Shown here one piece after another: positions 24,652 to 33,324 of a stretch of 64,000 nucleotides of DNA. Source of the stretch: AR12 sp036265915 (GTDB lineage: Bacteria > Methylomirabilota > Methylomirabilia > Rokubacteriales > CSP1-6); NCBI GenBank assembly GCA_036265915.1, contig DATAOC010000013.1:1-64000 (forward strand), in the 5' to 3' direction. The notes beneath the pieces are model-generated. The model was not told the DNA's origin and searched no databases. It was given only the letters and a program-made list of their open reading frames with translations. The translations under genes and the position numbers were made by a program. Each line of letters begins with the position of its first letter. Position 1 is the first letter of the stretch.

Positions 24652-25460
24652 GCTACACCCAGGCCGTGGTGCTCGGTCTCGTTCAGGGCGTGACCGAGTT
24701 TCTTCCGATCTCGTCCTCGGGCCACCTCATTCTGGTCCCGCACGTGTTTGGCTGGCCCGATCAGGGCCTCGCCGTCGACGCTGCGCTGCACCTCGGCACG
24801 CTGGCCGCGCTCGTCGCGTATTTCCGCGGCGAGCTGCTCGGCCTGGCCGCCGGCACCGTGTCGCGCCGGCTCGGCGTCCTCGTCGTCCTGGCCACCATCC
24901 CGGCCGGTCTCGCCGCCCTCGCGGTGGGCAAGTACGTCGAGACGTCGCTGCGATGGCCGCTGCTGATCGCCTTCACCACCGCGTTCTGGGGCCTCGTGAT
25001 GCTCGTCGCCGATCGATGGGCGGCGGGGCGAGCGGATCGCGTGGACACGCCGGTGCGCGGCCACCTGGACGATCCGCTCGAGCGCGTGAGCATGGCTCAG
25101 GGTCTCGCCGTCGGCTTCGCTCAGATGCTGGCGCTCATCCCGGGGACGTCGCGCTCGGGCATCACGATCACCACGGGGCTGTTCGCGGGCCTCGACCGGG
25201 CGACGGCGGCGCGCTACTCGTTCATGCTCGGGATCCCGATCACCGCCGCCGCCGGCCTGAAGAAGTCGCTCGACCTCGCCCGCGGCGGGCTGCCGAGCGG
25301 CGAGGGCGGGCCGCTGGCGATCGCCATCCTCGTCTCGTTCCTGAGCGGCTGGCTGGCCGTGTGGTTCCTCGTCAACTACCTCAAGCGCCGGTCGCTCATC
25401 CCCTTCGTCATCTATCGGCTGGCACTAGCGGCGCTGATCGTCGCGGTGTGGTATCGCTAG
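24648..25460 (+). CDS. uppP: Undecaprenyl-diphosphatase UppP (BacA)
   Basis: A 270-residue integral membrane phosphatase that recycles undecaprenyl diphosphate for cell wall and surface polysaccharides. Both signature regions are present: GVTEFLPISSSGHL near the N-terminus and LIPGTSRSGITITTGL at about residue 164, with the catalytic Glu, His, Ser and Arg. About eight helices. The GTG start overlaps the preceding stop by four bases. Confidence 0.95.
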   Translation: MSYTQAVVLGLVQGVTEFLPISSSGHLILVPHVFGWPDQGLAVDAALHLGTLAALVAYFRGELLGLAAGTVSRRLGVLVVLATIPAGLAALAVGKYVETSLRWPLLIAFTTAFWGLVMLVADRWAAGRADRVDTPVRGHLDDPLERVSMAQGLAVGFAQMLALIPGTSRSGITITTGLFAGLDRATAARYSFMLGIPITAAAGLKKSLDLARGGLPSGEGGPLAIAILVSFLSGWLAVWFLVNYLKRRSLIPFVIYRLALAALIVAVWYR

Positions 25461-25464
25461 AGGC

Positions 25465-25875
25465 ATGGCCAACGACATTTCCGCCGGCGAGCTCAGGATG
25501 GACGCCACGTCCCTGTACCGCGAGGAGGTCGTCACCGACCGCCGCATCGGCAGCATTCGCGTGCTGACGCCGCTGCGCACCGATGGCTCCGCGGACCCCA
25601 GCCGCCCCGTGCAGTACGTCGGTGAGGCGCAGCTCCTGACGCCGGCCGGCGTGCTGCCGCTGGTGTTCGAGCTGGACGCCACGTCGCTGAGCGACGCGAT
25701 CGAGAAATTCTCCGCCGGCGCCGCCGCCGCGCTGGACCGCACCCGTCGGGAGATCGAGCAGCTGCGCCGCGAGGCCGCCTCCCAGATCGTGGTCCCCACC
25801 GGTATCCCCCCCGGCTTCGACCCCCGCGGCGGCCCCCCGCCCGCCGGGCCCGGGCCCAAAATCCACCTGAGATAA
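25465..25875 (+). CDS. Conserved-looking hypothetical protein
   Basis: A 136-residue soluble protein that I do not recognise. It looks real: an ATG five bases after the uppP stop with AGAGG as a ribosome site, an ordered N-terminal beta-rich part (REEVVTDRRIGSIRVLTP), a middle region (LLTPAGVLPLVFELDA), an alpha-helix with Leu/Arg repeats at about 90-112 that could form a coiled coil, and a Pro/Gly tail. Probably the last gene of the FabL-uppP operon. No catalytic motif is apparent. Confidence 0.7.
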   Translation: MANDISAGELRMDATSLYREEVVTDRRIGSIRVLTPLRTDGSADPSRPVQYVGEAQLLTPAGVLPLVFELDATSLSDAIEKFSAGAAAALDRTRREIEQLRREAASQIVVPTGIPPGFDPRGGPPPAGPGPKIHLR

Positions 25876-25916
25876 ACCGGCCGTACGCGGAGCGGTTGCC
25901 GAGCCGCCCCTGAGGT

Positions 25917-28268
25917 CTAGGTCGGTCTGACGCGGTCGGGCAGCGCGCGGGCCAGAGCTTCGAACAGCTTCTCGCGCGTGAACGGCTTGGCGACGACGAG
26001 GTCGACGGCGGGCGCGCTGCCGGGCTCGAGCTCGTCCGCCCAGCCGGTGAGCAGGACGATCGGCACCGCGCGGCGGTGCTTCAGCTCGGCCGCCAGCGCG
26101 AGTCCCGTCATGCCGGGCATGCCCAGGTCGGTGATCACCAGGTCCACGAGCTCGCGGTCGAACAGCTCGAGCGCCTCGCGCCCCGAGGCCGCGGTGAAGA
26201 CCGTGTGGCCGCCCGTCGACAGCATGGCGCGCAGCACGTCGAGCACCTCCGGCTCGTCCTCCACGGTCAGGATGCGGAGCGCCTCGAGCGCGGGCAGGAA
26301 CGCGGGCGTGCGGATGGCGTCGGCGGTGATGGCGGGGAACGACAGCGTGAACGTGGTGCCCACGCCCTCGGCGCTGTCGAGCGCGATGCTGCCGCGATAG
26401 CGCTGCACGATCTCCTGCGCGAGGCTCAGCCCGAGGCCGGTACCACCCTCCGTGGAGCGGGTCGTGAAGAACGGCTCGAAGGCGAGGCGCTGGACCTCGG
26501 GGCTCATGCCGCGACCGGTGTCCGAGATCGACACCACGGCCCGCTCGTCTTCTCCGCGGACGTGCAGCGTCAGCCGCCCGCCCTGCGGCATCGCGGTGAG
26601 CGCGTTCTCCAGGATGTTCAGCAGCGCCTCGCGCACCTCGCTGGCCACGGCGAGTATGGCCGGGGCGGGATCCGCGCGAAGGTCGATCTCGTAGCGGATG
26701 CCGCGCCGTGCCGCCTCGTTGTCCCACTGCGGCCGCGTGAGCGCGAGCAGCTGCTCGAGCACGTCGCGGAGCAGGACGGCCTCCGGCCCCTTTACGCGCG
26801 CCGGCCGCGAGTACTCCTGCAGCCGCCGCACGGTCTCCACGCTGTCGGACGCGCCCTGGTGGATGACGTTCAGCGCGTGCTTGAGCTCCTCGCGCTCGAT
26901 CGGCTCGCTCGCCGACAGGCGCTCCTGCAGCATCTCGGTCCAGCCGAGGACCGGCGTCAGGCGGTTGTTGATGTTGTGGGCGACGCCGGCGGCCAGCGAG
27001 CCCAGCGTGCGGAACTTTTGCTCGCGGATGACGCGGAAGCGCAGCTCGTGCTCGCGGCTGATGTCGCGGAACACCCCGATCCGCTGCAGGCCGTCGCCGC
27101 TGCCGCGCTCCACCGTGGACAGCGTCGCGAGCACGGGGCGCGGGTCGCCCGCGCGCGTGAGGAGGAGCACCTCGCCCTGGAACGCGGGGCCGCGCATCTG
27201 GGTGGTGAGCGCCGCGACGTCCTGCGCGCCGGCCAGGAAGTCGGTCCATCGCACGCCGACGAGCGGATCGCCGGCGGCGCCGATCATTTCCTGAAAGGCG
27301 CGGTTGGCGAAGACGATGCGGTCATCGACGTCGGCGACGATGACGCCCTCGCCGATGCGGCGGACGACGTCGGCCAGCTCGCGCGCCTCGCCCTCGAGCC
27401 GGGCGTGCTGGATGGCGCCGGCCGCCCGGTCGGCGACGAGACGGAGCAGCCGGTCGGCCCGCGTGTCGAGCCGCCGCGCGCGCCGCGCGACCTCGATGAC
27501 GCCGATCGGCACGCCGGCCACGACGAGCGGCGCCACCATCAGCGAGCGCAGCGTCTCGCGCCGCACGATCGGATCCACCACGCGCGGATCGTCCGCGGCG
27601 CCGTCGGGGATGAGGACGGGCTGGCGGGAGGCGATCGCGGTGGCGGCGACGCCGACCCCGAGCGGGATGGCCGTCGGCTCGCCGTCCGCGGGCAGGCCGA
27701 CGGCGGCGCGCGGGCGCAGCTCGCCGCGTGTCTCGTCGACCATGTAGATGACCGCCACGTCGGCCGCGAATACCTCCCGCGCGATCTCGGCCACCCGCAG
27801 CAGCAGCACATCGGGCCCGGGCGCCGTGAGCGCGGCCTGCGCGATGCGGCTGAGCGCCTCGACCTCCGCCGTCCGGCGCTCGAGGAGGCTCCGCATGACG
27901 AGCGTCCTCGCGCGGGCCACGATCTCCTCGGGCAGGAACGGCTTGGTCATGTAATCGTCCGCGCCCTCGCGCAGGCCGCGGACGCGCGCCGAGGCGCTGC
28001 CGAGCGCGCTCAGCACCAGCACGGGGAGGTCGGCCAGCTCCGGCAGCGCGCGCATCCGCTCGATGACCTCGTAGCCGCTCATGCCGGGCAGCATCAGGTC
28101 CAGGACGACGAGGTCGATGTCGGGCGTGACCGCGAGCGCCTCGAAGGCGGCCTCGCCGGTGGCGACCGAGGCGACCTCGTAGCCTTCGGCCTCCAGCAGA
28201 TCGCGCAGCAGCGCCGAGGTGTCGGCGTTGTCCTCGACGACCAGGATGCGCGCGGCGTCCGCGCTCAT
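25917..28268 (-). CDS. Hybrid histidine kinase: REC-GAF-PAS-HisKA-HATPase-REC
   Basis: A 783-residue cytoplasmic hybrid kinase. Order: receiver 1 (residues 5-120, phospho-Asp in VVLDLMLPG), GAF (about 140-290), PAS (about 300-420), dimerisation domain with H-box GVAHNINNRLTPVLG, ATPase domain (N-box NILENALTAM; G1 DTGRG; GTGLGLSL), and receiver 2 (about 665-780, ITDLGMPG). The H-box has Asn after His instead of Glu or Asp, as in the HNxNN group of hybrid kinases. No membrane segment, so the signal is internal, perhaps through GAF. The ATG overlaps the preceding kinase's TGA by four bases; the first receiver could accept phosphate from it. Confidence 0.93.
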   Translation of the reverse strand: MSADAARILVVEDNADTSALLRDLLEAEGYEVASVATGEAAFEALAVTPDIDLVVLDLMLPGMSGYEVIERMRALPELADLPVLVLSALGSASARVRGLREGADDYMTKPFLPEEIVARARTLVMRSLLERRTAEVEALSRIAQAALTAPGPDVLLLRVAEIAREVFAADVAVIYMVDETRGELRPRAAVGLPADGEPTAIPLGVGVAATAIASRQPVLIPDGAADDPRVVDPIVRRETLRSLMVAPLVVAGVPIGVIEVARRARRLDTRADRLLRLVADRAAGAIQHARLEGEARELADVVRRIGEGVIVADVDDRIVFANRAFQEMIGAAGDPLVGVRWTDFLAGAQDVAALTTQMRGPAFQGEVLLLTRAGDPRPVLATLSTVERGSGDGLQRIGVFRDISREHELRFRVIREQKFRTLGSLAAGVAHNINNRLTPVLGWTEMLQERLSASEPIEREELKHALNVIHQGASDSVETVRRLQEYSRPARVKGPEAVLLRDVLEQLLALTRPQWDNEAARRGIRYEIDLRADPAPAILAVASEVREALLNILENALTAMPQGGRLTLHVRGEDERAVVSISDTGRGMSPEVQRLAFEPFFTTRSTEGGTGLGLSLAQEIVQRYRGSIALDSAEGVGTTFTLSFPAITADAIRTPAFLPALEALRILTVEDEPEVLDVLRAMLSTGGHTVFTAASGREALELFDRELVDLVITDLGMPGMTGLALAAELKHRRAVPIVLLTGWADELEPGSAPAVDLVVAKPFTREKLFEALARALPDRVRPT

Positions 28269-29791
28269 CGCGCCCCGACTCCCTGGCTCTCGAGCGTGGC
28301 CGCCATGAGCCGCGCGATCTCGTCCGGCGTGAACGGCTTGGCCACGTAGGCGTCGCAACCCGCGTGCAGCGCCGACTCGCGCTCCTGCGGCCGCGAGAGC
28401 GCCGAGACGGCGATGATCGGCACGCCGGAGGTCGCGGGATCCTGTCGCAGCCGTCGCGCGACCTCCCAGCCGCTCATGCCGGGCAGCATCAGATCGAGCA
28501 GAACGAGCGCCGGCTTGCGCTCCTGGGCCAGCCGCAGGCATTGCTCGCCGTCGGCGCAGACCCGCGCGCGCCCGCCGAGAAGGTCCTCGACGACGGCGCG
28601 CAGTAGCTCCTGATTCTGCTTTTCGTCCTCGACCACGAGGACCTCGCGGCCGACCAGCATCGGCTCGAGCGGCGCCAGCACATCGCCCGGCTGCGGTATC
28701 GCGGTCGCCCGCTCGGTCGCCACCGGCAGTGTGAAGCTGAACCGGCTGCCGCGGTTCTGCCCCTCGCTCTCCGCGCGCACCACCCCGCCATGCAGCTCCA
28801 CCAGGCGCCGTACGATCGCGAGGCCGAGCCCCGAGCCGCCGTGCCGGCGCCGCATGGGTGCCTCCACCTGATAGAACGGATCCCAGATTCGCGCCAGCTC
28901 GTCCTTCGCGATGCCGACGCCGTGGTCCTCCACGGCGACCCAGATCTGCTCGCGCGTGCGGCCGGCGGTGACGCGCACGGCGCCGGACGGCGCGCTGAAC
29001 TTCACCGCGTTGCCGATGAGGTTCACGAGGATCTGCTGCAGCCGTGAGGGATCGGCTTCCACGGCGGGCAGGTCAGGCGGCAGCTCGGCGGTGATCCGGA
29101 TCTGCCGCGCGTGGGCGGCCACCGCGACGACCGTCGCGGCCTGCTCGACGATCTGCGCCAGGTCCGTGGGACGCGGTGCCAGCTCGATGCGGCCGGCCTC
29201 GAGCCGCGAGACGTCGAGCAGATCGTTGATCAGATCGCTCAGCCGCTGGGCGCCGCGGAAGATCGCCTCCTGGTGCTCGAGCTGCTTGGCCGACAGCTTG
29301 CCGTGCACCTGCCGCATCAGCAGCCGGCTGTAGCCGATGATGGCGGTGAGCGGCGTGCGCAGCTCGTGGCTGACCATGGCCAGGAACTCGGACTTGAGCT
29401 CGTCCAGGCGCCGCAGCTCCGCGTTGACCTGCGCGAGCGCACGCGCCTCGCGCTCCTTCTGCGCATACTCGTCGCGCATCTCGGCGCTGTCGATGAAGAC
29501 GCCGTAGCGGGAGTGCAGCGCGAGAAAGGCCACGCAGGCGGCGGCCATCAGGCAGTCGGCCACGACGACCGCCGGCACCGTGGGGCCGCTCGCGCTCCAC
29601 ATGCGAACGGCCGACCGCACCCCGACGCCGAGGAAGACGAGACTGAAGACCACGCCGAGCGGCTCCGGCCGCCTCGCGTTCCTCGAGCCCATGGCGGCCA
29701 CGATGAGCGTGACGACGCCCAGCGACGACGCCGTGACGACGAAGTTGGCGAGCCAGTGGACGAGTTCGAGAGACACGTGGTGCGCGGGCAC
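28265..29791 (-). CDS. Membrane-bound hybrid histidine kinase (HisKA-HATPase-REC)
   Basis: About 508 residues. Three hydrophobic helices form the N-terminal sensor (residues 5-105, no large extracellular loop), then a coiled coil (about 110-140), HisKA with SHELRTPLTAIIGYS, HATPase (NLIGNAVKFS, DHGVGI, GSGLGLAIV) and a C-terminal receiver (LLDLMLPGMSGWEV). The start is the GTG at 29791 with GAGG nearby and a -10 box 11 bases ahead; the long frame upstream has no protein-like character. Cotranscribed with the following hybrid kinase, so a phosphorelay between the two is likely. Confidence 0.9.
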   Translation of the reverse strand: MPAHHVSLELVHWLANFVVTASSLGVVTLIVAAMGSRNARRPEPLGVVFSLVFLGVGVRSAVRMWSASGPTVPAVVVADCLMAAACVAFLALHSRYGVFIDSAEMRDEYAQKEREARALAQVNAELRRLDELKSEFLAMVSHELRTPLTAIIGYSRLLMRQVHGKLSAKQLEHQEAIFRGAQRLSDLINDLLDVSRLEAGRIELAPRPTDLAQIVEQAATVVAVAAHARQIRITAELPPDLPAVEADPSRLQQILVNLIGNAVKFSAPSGAVRVTAGRTREQIWVAVEDHGVGIAKDELARIWDPFYQVEAPMRRRHGGSGLGLAIVRRLVELHGGVVRAESEGQNRGSRFSFTLPVATERATAIPQPGDVLAPLEPMLVGREVLVVEDEKQNQELLRAVVEDLLGGRARVCADGEQCLRLAQERKPALVLLDLMLPGMSGWEVARRLRQDPATSGVPIIAVSALSRPQERESALHAGCDAYVAKPFTPDEIARLMAATLESQGVGAR

Positions 29792-29802
29792 TCCTCGACG
29801 CC

Positions 29803-29808
29803 ATGATA
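29803..29808 (-). promoter_or_regulatory. -10 box of the sensor kinase operon
   Basis: The minus strand reads TATCAT, with 11 bases to the GTG at 29791. The mRNA leader would be only about four bases. The gap 29792-30058 otherwise holds an inverted pair of AAAACTTTC (29855-29863) and GAAAGTTTT (29969-29977), possible regulator sites. Confidence 0.4.
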
Positions 29809-30058
29809 CACACGCCGCGGGTCCCTGCGTAGGCCGGCGTGACCGGCGCTGTGAAAAACTTTCCTCAGCCGGGCGGCGCCCAGCGCACGGTCCCCGCCCG
29901 CGGCGTTCGTTACAAGCGCGCGCCGCATTGTCACGGCGTTGACGCTCGACCGTCGGCCGCGTGTGTTTGAAAGTTTTGGCATGCCGCGTATCCTGCCGTC
30001 GCGGCGCACGAATGTTCACGAGCGCGCGCGGCATGCGGGTTGCTCTTGGCCAGACGCC

Positions 30059-30667
30059 ATGCTTCGCACGCGACCGGTCTGGATGCGCGGACTGAGACTC
30101 TCCCGGGCGCTGAGCCAGGGTGAACGCCAGCTCGCGCCGTTTGCAGAGCCGGCCGACGAGCTGCTCGACCCGCGCATTCACGCGCGCTCGCGGTTCCAGA
30201 GCGTGAGCGAGCCGGGACGCTATGCCGTCTACACGGTGCACGACACGGAGGCGTGGTCGCCGGTGGACGGACGGCCGCCGGGCGAGCACACGCTGGTCGT
30301 CGTGCGGGAGTTCCGCCGCGTGCCGCTCCACGCCTCGGCGCTCGCGCTGCTCCTGCTGACGGCGCGCGCGGGGTCGGCCGCCTCCGTGGTCGCCGCGCTC
30401 GCGCACTTCGTGGAGCGCGCGGTCAGCGTCTATCAGCCCGCGTATCTGCTGCTGGCGCACTCGCTGGAGACGCCTCGGCTCAGCACCCTGATGCTCGGCG
30501 TGCACGAGTGCGCGGCGCTCCAGGCGGGCGGCTCCACGGCGTTCAGCGTCGACACGCTGCTGCCGGAGCTCGAGCCGCTGCTGGCGACGACGCCGGAATG
30601 GTTCGCGTACTGTCCGGAGCCCGAGACGCAGCCGGTGCGAACGCTCGTGTCGCCCTACGCCGTCTGA
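30059..30667 (+). CDS. Uncharacterised protein, possible dimeric-barrel domain
   Basis: A protein of about 202 residues without motifs I can name. It has two similar halves: strands such as YAVYTVHDTE and HTLVVVREFR, followed by helices rich in Ala/Leu (SALALLLLTARA) and a Tyr/Pro-rich segment (VYQPAYLLLAHSLE), a pattern faintly like tandem antibiotic-monooxygenase (ABM) barrels. The start is uncertain: ATG 30059, ATG 30083 or an upstream TTG at 29939 are possible. It diverges from the kinase operon and is convergent with the M20 operon. No signal peptide. Confidence 0.6.
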   Translation: MLRTRPVWMRGLRLSRALSQGERQLAPFAEPADELLDPRIHARSRFQSVSEPGRYAVYTVHDTEAWSPVDGRPPGEHTLVVVREFRRVPLHASALALLLLTARAGSAASVVAALAHFVERAVSVYQPAYLLLAHSLETPRLSTLMLGVHECAALQAGGSTAFSVDTLLPELEPLLATTPEWFAYCPEPETQPVRTLVSPYAV

Positions 30668-30679
30668 CTCGGCGGCGCC

Positions 30680-31834
30680 TCAGCGCGCGTGCAGCCGCAC
30701 CGTCTCCACGAGCAGCGCCGTCGTGGCGACCATGTCGTTGACGTCGACCCACTCGTGAACGGTGTGGATCTGCCGCATCCCGCACGCGAGGTTGGCCACC
30801 TCCAGGCCCCGCCCGGCGAAGACGTTGGCGTCCGAGCCGCCGCCGGTTGACCGCGTGCGAAACGGCGTGCCGAGTCCCTGCGCCGCCGACCGCACGAGCC
30901 CGACGATCCGGCGGTCGTCCGGGACCGCCAGCCGCTCGTAGTCCCGCTCGACGCGCGCCTCCACGCGCGCGACGTGCTCGCGGCCGGCGACGCTGACGCG
31001 ATGGCCGGCCGCCGCGCGCTCGAAGCATTCGCGCATGTGACGCGTCTGCGCCTCCAGCGCCTCGTCGCTCAGACTCCGCGTCTCGGCGCGCAGGACCACG
31101 CGGTTCGGGATGATGTTGCTGGCCAGCCCGCCCTCGATGCGGCCGACGTTCGCCGTGGTCTCCGCGTCCACGCGACCCAGGCGCATCGCGGCCACCGCCT
31201 CCGCCGCGACCTTGATGGCGCTGATCCCTTGCTCCGGCGCGATGCCGGCGTGCGCCTCGAGGCCGTGGACGGTGAACTGCAGCCGGTTGGCGGCCGGCGC
31301 ACGCGTGATCAGCTCGTGAATGCCGTCGCAGTCGAGCACGAGCCCGGTGCGCGCGCGGAGGCGCCCGACGTCGAAGTGCTTGGCGCCCACCAGGCCGAGC
31401 TCCTCGCAGATCGTCAGCAGCACGTCGATGGGCCCGTGCGGAATGTTGCGCTCGCGCAGGAGGCGGACGGTCTCGAGGATGGCGACGATCCCCGACTTGT
31501 CGTCGCCGCCCAGGATGGTGGTGCCGTCGGTGCGGATGACGTCGCCGTCGACCACCGGGTGGACATTGTCACCCGGCACCACCGTGTCCATGTGCGCGCA
31601 CAGCAGGAACGGCGCGGCGTCCGGGACCGTGCCCGGGAAGCGCGCGAGCACGTTGCCGGTGTCGCTGCCGACGCGGGGCCCGGCGTCGTCGACGTCCACG
31701 GCCGCGCCCATCGTCTCGAGGATCGTGCAGAGGCGTCGGGCGACGTTGCCCTCGCGCTTGGACACGCTGCCGATGCGCACCAGCTCGAGGAACTCCTCGC
31801 GCAGGCGCGGCGTGTTGACGAGCGCGTCAGCCAA
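30680..31834 (-). CDS. M20-family metallopeptidase (PepT-like)
   Basis: A 384-residue dinuclear zinc peptidase of the M20 family, PepT-like. The metal ligands are in LCAHMDTV (HxD), GGDDKSG (bridging Asp), and TICEELG (Glu catalytic base and ligand), with a final His near the C-terminus (IHTVHEWV). The lid/dimerisation domain is inserted at about residues 185-300. Likely a di- or tripeptidase. Starts at a TTG (31834) overlapping the hydrolase stop by eight bases. Last gene of the TldD-TldE-TatD-hydrolase-M20 operon, which reads as a peptide-processing and degradation set. Confidence 0.88.
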   Translation of the reverse strand: MADALVNTPRLREEFLELVRIGSVSKREGNVARRLCTILETMGAAVDVDDAGPRVGSDTGNVLARFPGTVPDAAPFLLCAHMDTVVPGDNVHPVVDGDVIRTDGTTILGGDDKSGIVAILETVRLLRERNIPHGPIDVLLTICEELGLVGAKHFDVGRLRARTGLVLDCDGIHELITRAPAANRLQFTVHGLEAHAGIAPEQGISAIKVAAEAVAAMRLGRVDAETTANVGRIEGGLASNIIPNRVVLRAETRSLSDEALEAQTRHMRECFERAAAGHRVSVAGREHVARVEARVERDYERLAVPDDRRIVGLVRSAAQGLGTPFRTRSTGGGSDANVFAGRGLEVANLACGMRQIHTVHEWVDVNDMVATTALLVETVRLHAR

Positions 31835-32534
31835 GGAACTGCCGGAGCCAGTCGCGGCTGGCGGCCACGGCGCGGGCGCGATGCGCGGGATCCGTGAGAC
31901 GGTGGTCGCCGCCCTCGATGATGAGCAGCTCGCAGGGCGTCGCCGCCTGATCGTGCAGCTGAGCGCCGTGGGCCAGGTCGACCACCTCGTCGGCGTCGCC
32001 GTGGACGACGAGGTGCCGCGCGACGCCCGAGGGCGCCAGCGCGTAGCGCCCGGTCATGTACTCCAGCGCGAACGGCACGCCGAGGCCGCGGCTCTCTTCG
32101 AGGTCGTCGTTCGCGAGCTCGGTCAGGCTGGCCGGCGCGTTCCACGTGACCACCGGCGTCCCGGGCCGGGCGGCGGCGACGAAGAGCGCGACGAAGCCGC
32201 CGAGGCTCGAGCCGAGCAGGCCGACGCGGCCGTCGAGATGCTCATGATCCTCGAGGAGAGTCAGCACCGCCTCGACGTCCTCGATCCGGCTGGCGATGGT
32301 CGTCTCGTCCTCGCGGCCGCTCGACTCGCCGCAGCCGCGAAAGTCGAAGCGCGCGAGCGCCAGGCCCGCCGCCGGGAAGGCCTCGGCGAGCAGCAGGTAC
32401 TTCTCGGAGTCCTTGGAGGCGTGCAGGCCGTGGCAGGCCACCACGCACGGGACGCGGGGGCCGCGGTCGGGCCGGTGCAGGACGAGCTGCAGCTTGTCGC
32501 CGGCCAGCGCCACCGTGTGGCGCTCGGCGATCAC
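31827..32534 (-). CDS. Alpha/beta hydrolase
   Basis: A 235-residue alpha/beta hydrolase with the nucleophile elbow GSSLGG (about residue 107), oxyanion-hole region ACHGLHASKDS, an acid in VHGDADEVVD and the catalytic His in EGGDHRL near the C-terminus. Related to serine aminopeptidase S33/UPF0227-type hydrolases, so an esterase or peptide hydrolase. No signal peptide. GTG start in a GTGA overlap with the TatD stop. Confidence 0.85.
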   Translation of the reverse strand: MIAERHTVALAGDKLQLVLHRPDRGPRVPCVVACHGLHASKDSEKYLLLAEAFPAAGLALARFDFRGCGESSGREDETTIASRIEDVEAVLTLLEDHEHLDGRVGLLGSSLGGFVALFVAAARPGTPVVTWNAPASLTELANDDLEESRGLGVPFALEYMTGRYALAPSGVARHLVVHGDADEVVDLAHGAQLHDQAATPCELLIIEGGDHRLTDPAHRARAVAASRDWLRQFLG

Positions 32535-33316
32535 GCCCACACGAGATCGAACAGGCGACAGACGTTGCTCGAAAGGTGGAAGAACGTCTCCTCGATCGGC
32601 TCGCGCCGGATCTTCGCCACCTCTTCGGCCACGCGCGAGGCGAGCCAGGGCCCGGACTCCATGCCGGCGAACTCGCCCTCGTACTTCCACGGGGCGTCGC
32701 TCTCGACGAGCAGCGAGTCGAGCGGCACCATCTCCACGAGCGCGCGATCCCGCTCGCGATACACGACCTCGGGCGAGACGGAGACGTAGTACCCCGCGTC
32801 GATGATGGCGCGCGTGGTGTCGGCCGAGGCCTTGTGCCAGTGGAAGACCGCGCGCTCGATGCGGTGGCGCTTGAGTGCCTCCAGCGCCGCCACCGAGGCG
32901 CCGTGCGGCGCGTGCAGCGAGACCGGGAGGTCGTAGCGGTTCGCCAGGCGCAGCAGCCGGTCGAGCCGCGCGCGGCCCCGGGCCATGCGCTCCGACGCGT
33001 CCGGCTTGTCCTGCAGCGAGTACCACGGCAGCCCGATCTCGCCGAGGCCGACCACGCGCGCGTGCTGCTCGGCGACCTGGCCCTCGACGGCGTCGAGGTC
33101 GGCGTCGGTGAGCTGCTCCCAGTCCGGATGGAACCCGATGCACGGCCACACCGTCTTCTTGGCCTGGGCGGCCAGCTCGAGCGTCCGCGTGTTCGACCCG
33201 GCGTCGCAGCCGACCGCGACGACGCCCCATACGTCGTACGTCAGCGAGACGCGCAGCGCATCGGGCACGTCCCTGAACGCCGCGTCGTGCAGGTGGCAGT
33301 GGCTGTCGATGACCAT
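32531..33316 (-). CDS. TatD-family metal-dependent hydrolase
   Basis: A 261-residue TIM-barrel hydrolase of the TatD family. Metal ligands: IDSHCHLHD at the start (HxH), LGEIGLPW (Glu), HAPHG, HWHK and VESDAPW near the C-terminus. TatD enzymes act as 3'-5' nucleases or related phosphoesterases; a peptide-related role is possible from the operon. An AGGGGA ribosome site overlaps the end of the TldE gene, eight bases upstream. Confidence 0.87.
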   Translation of the reverse strand: MVIDSHCHLHDAAFRDVPDALRVSLTYDVWGVVAVGCDAGSNTRTLELAAQAKKTVWPCIGFHPDWEQLTDADLDAVEGQVAEQHARVVGLGEIGLPWYSLQDKPDASERMARGRARLDRLLRLANRYDLPVSLHAPHGASVAALEALKRHRIERAVFHWHKASADTTRAIIDAGYYVSVSPEVVYRERDRALVEMVPLDSLLVESDAPWKYEGEFAGMESGPWLASRVAEEVAKIRREPIEETFFHLSSNVCRLFDLVWA

Positions 33317-33324
33317 CGCGTCCC

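Noticed and set aside
29939..30058. Upstream extension of the unknown gene to TTG 29939
   Set aside because: The residues are Arg-rich and no ribosome site is present; start left as uncertain.
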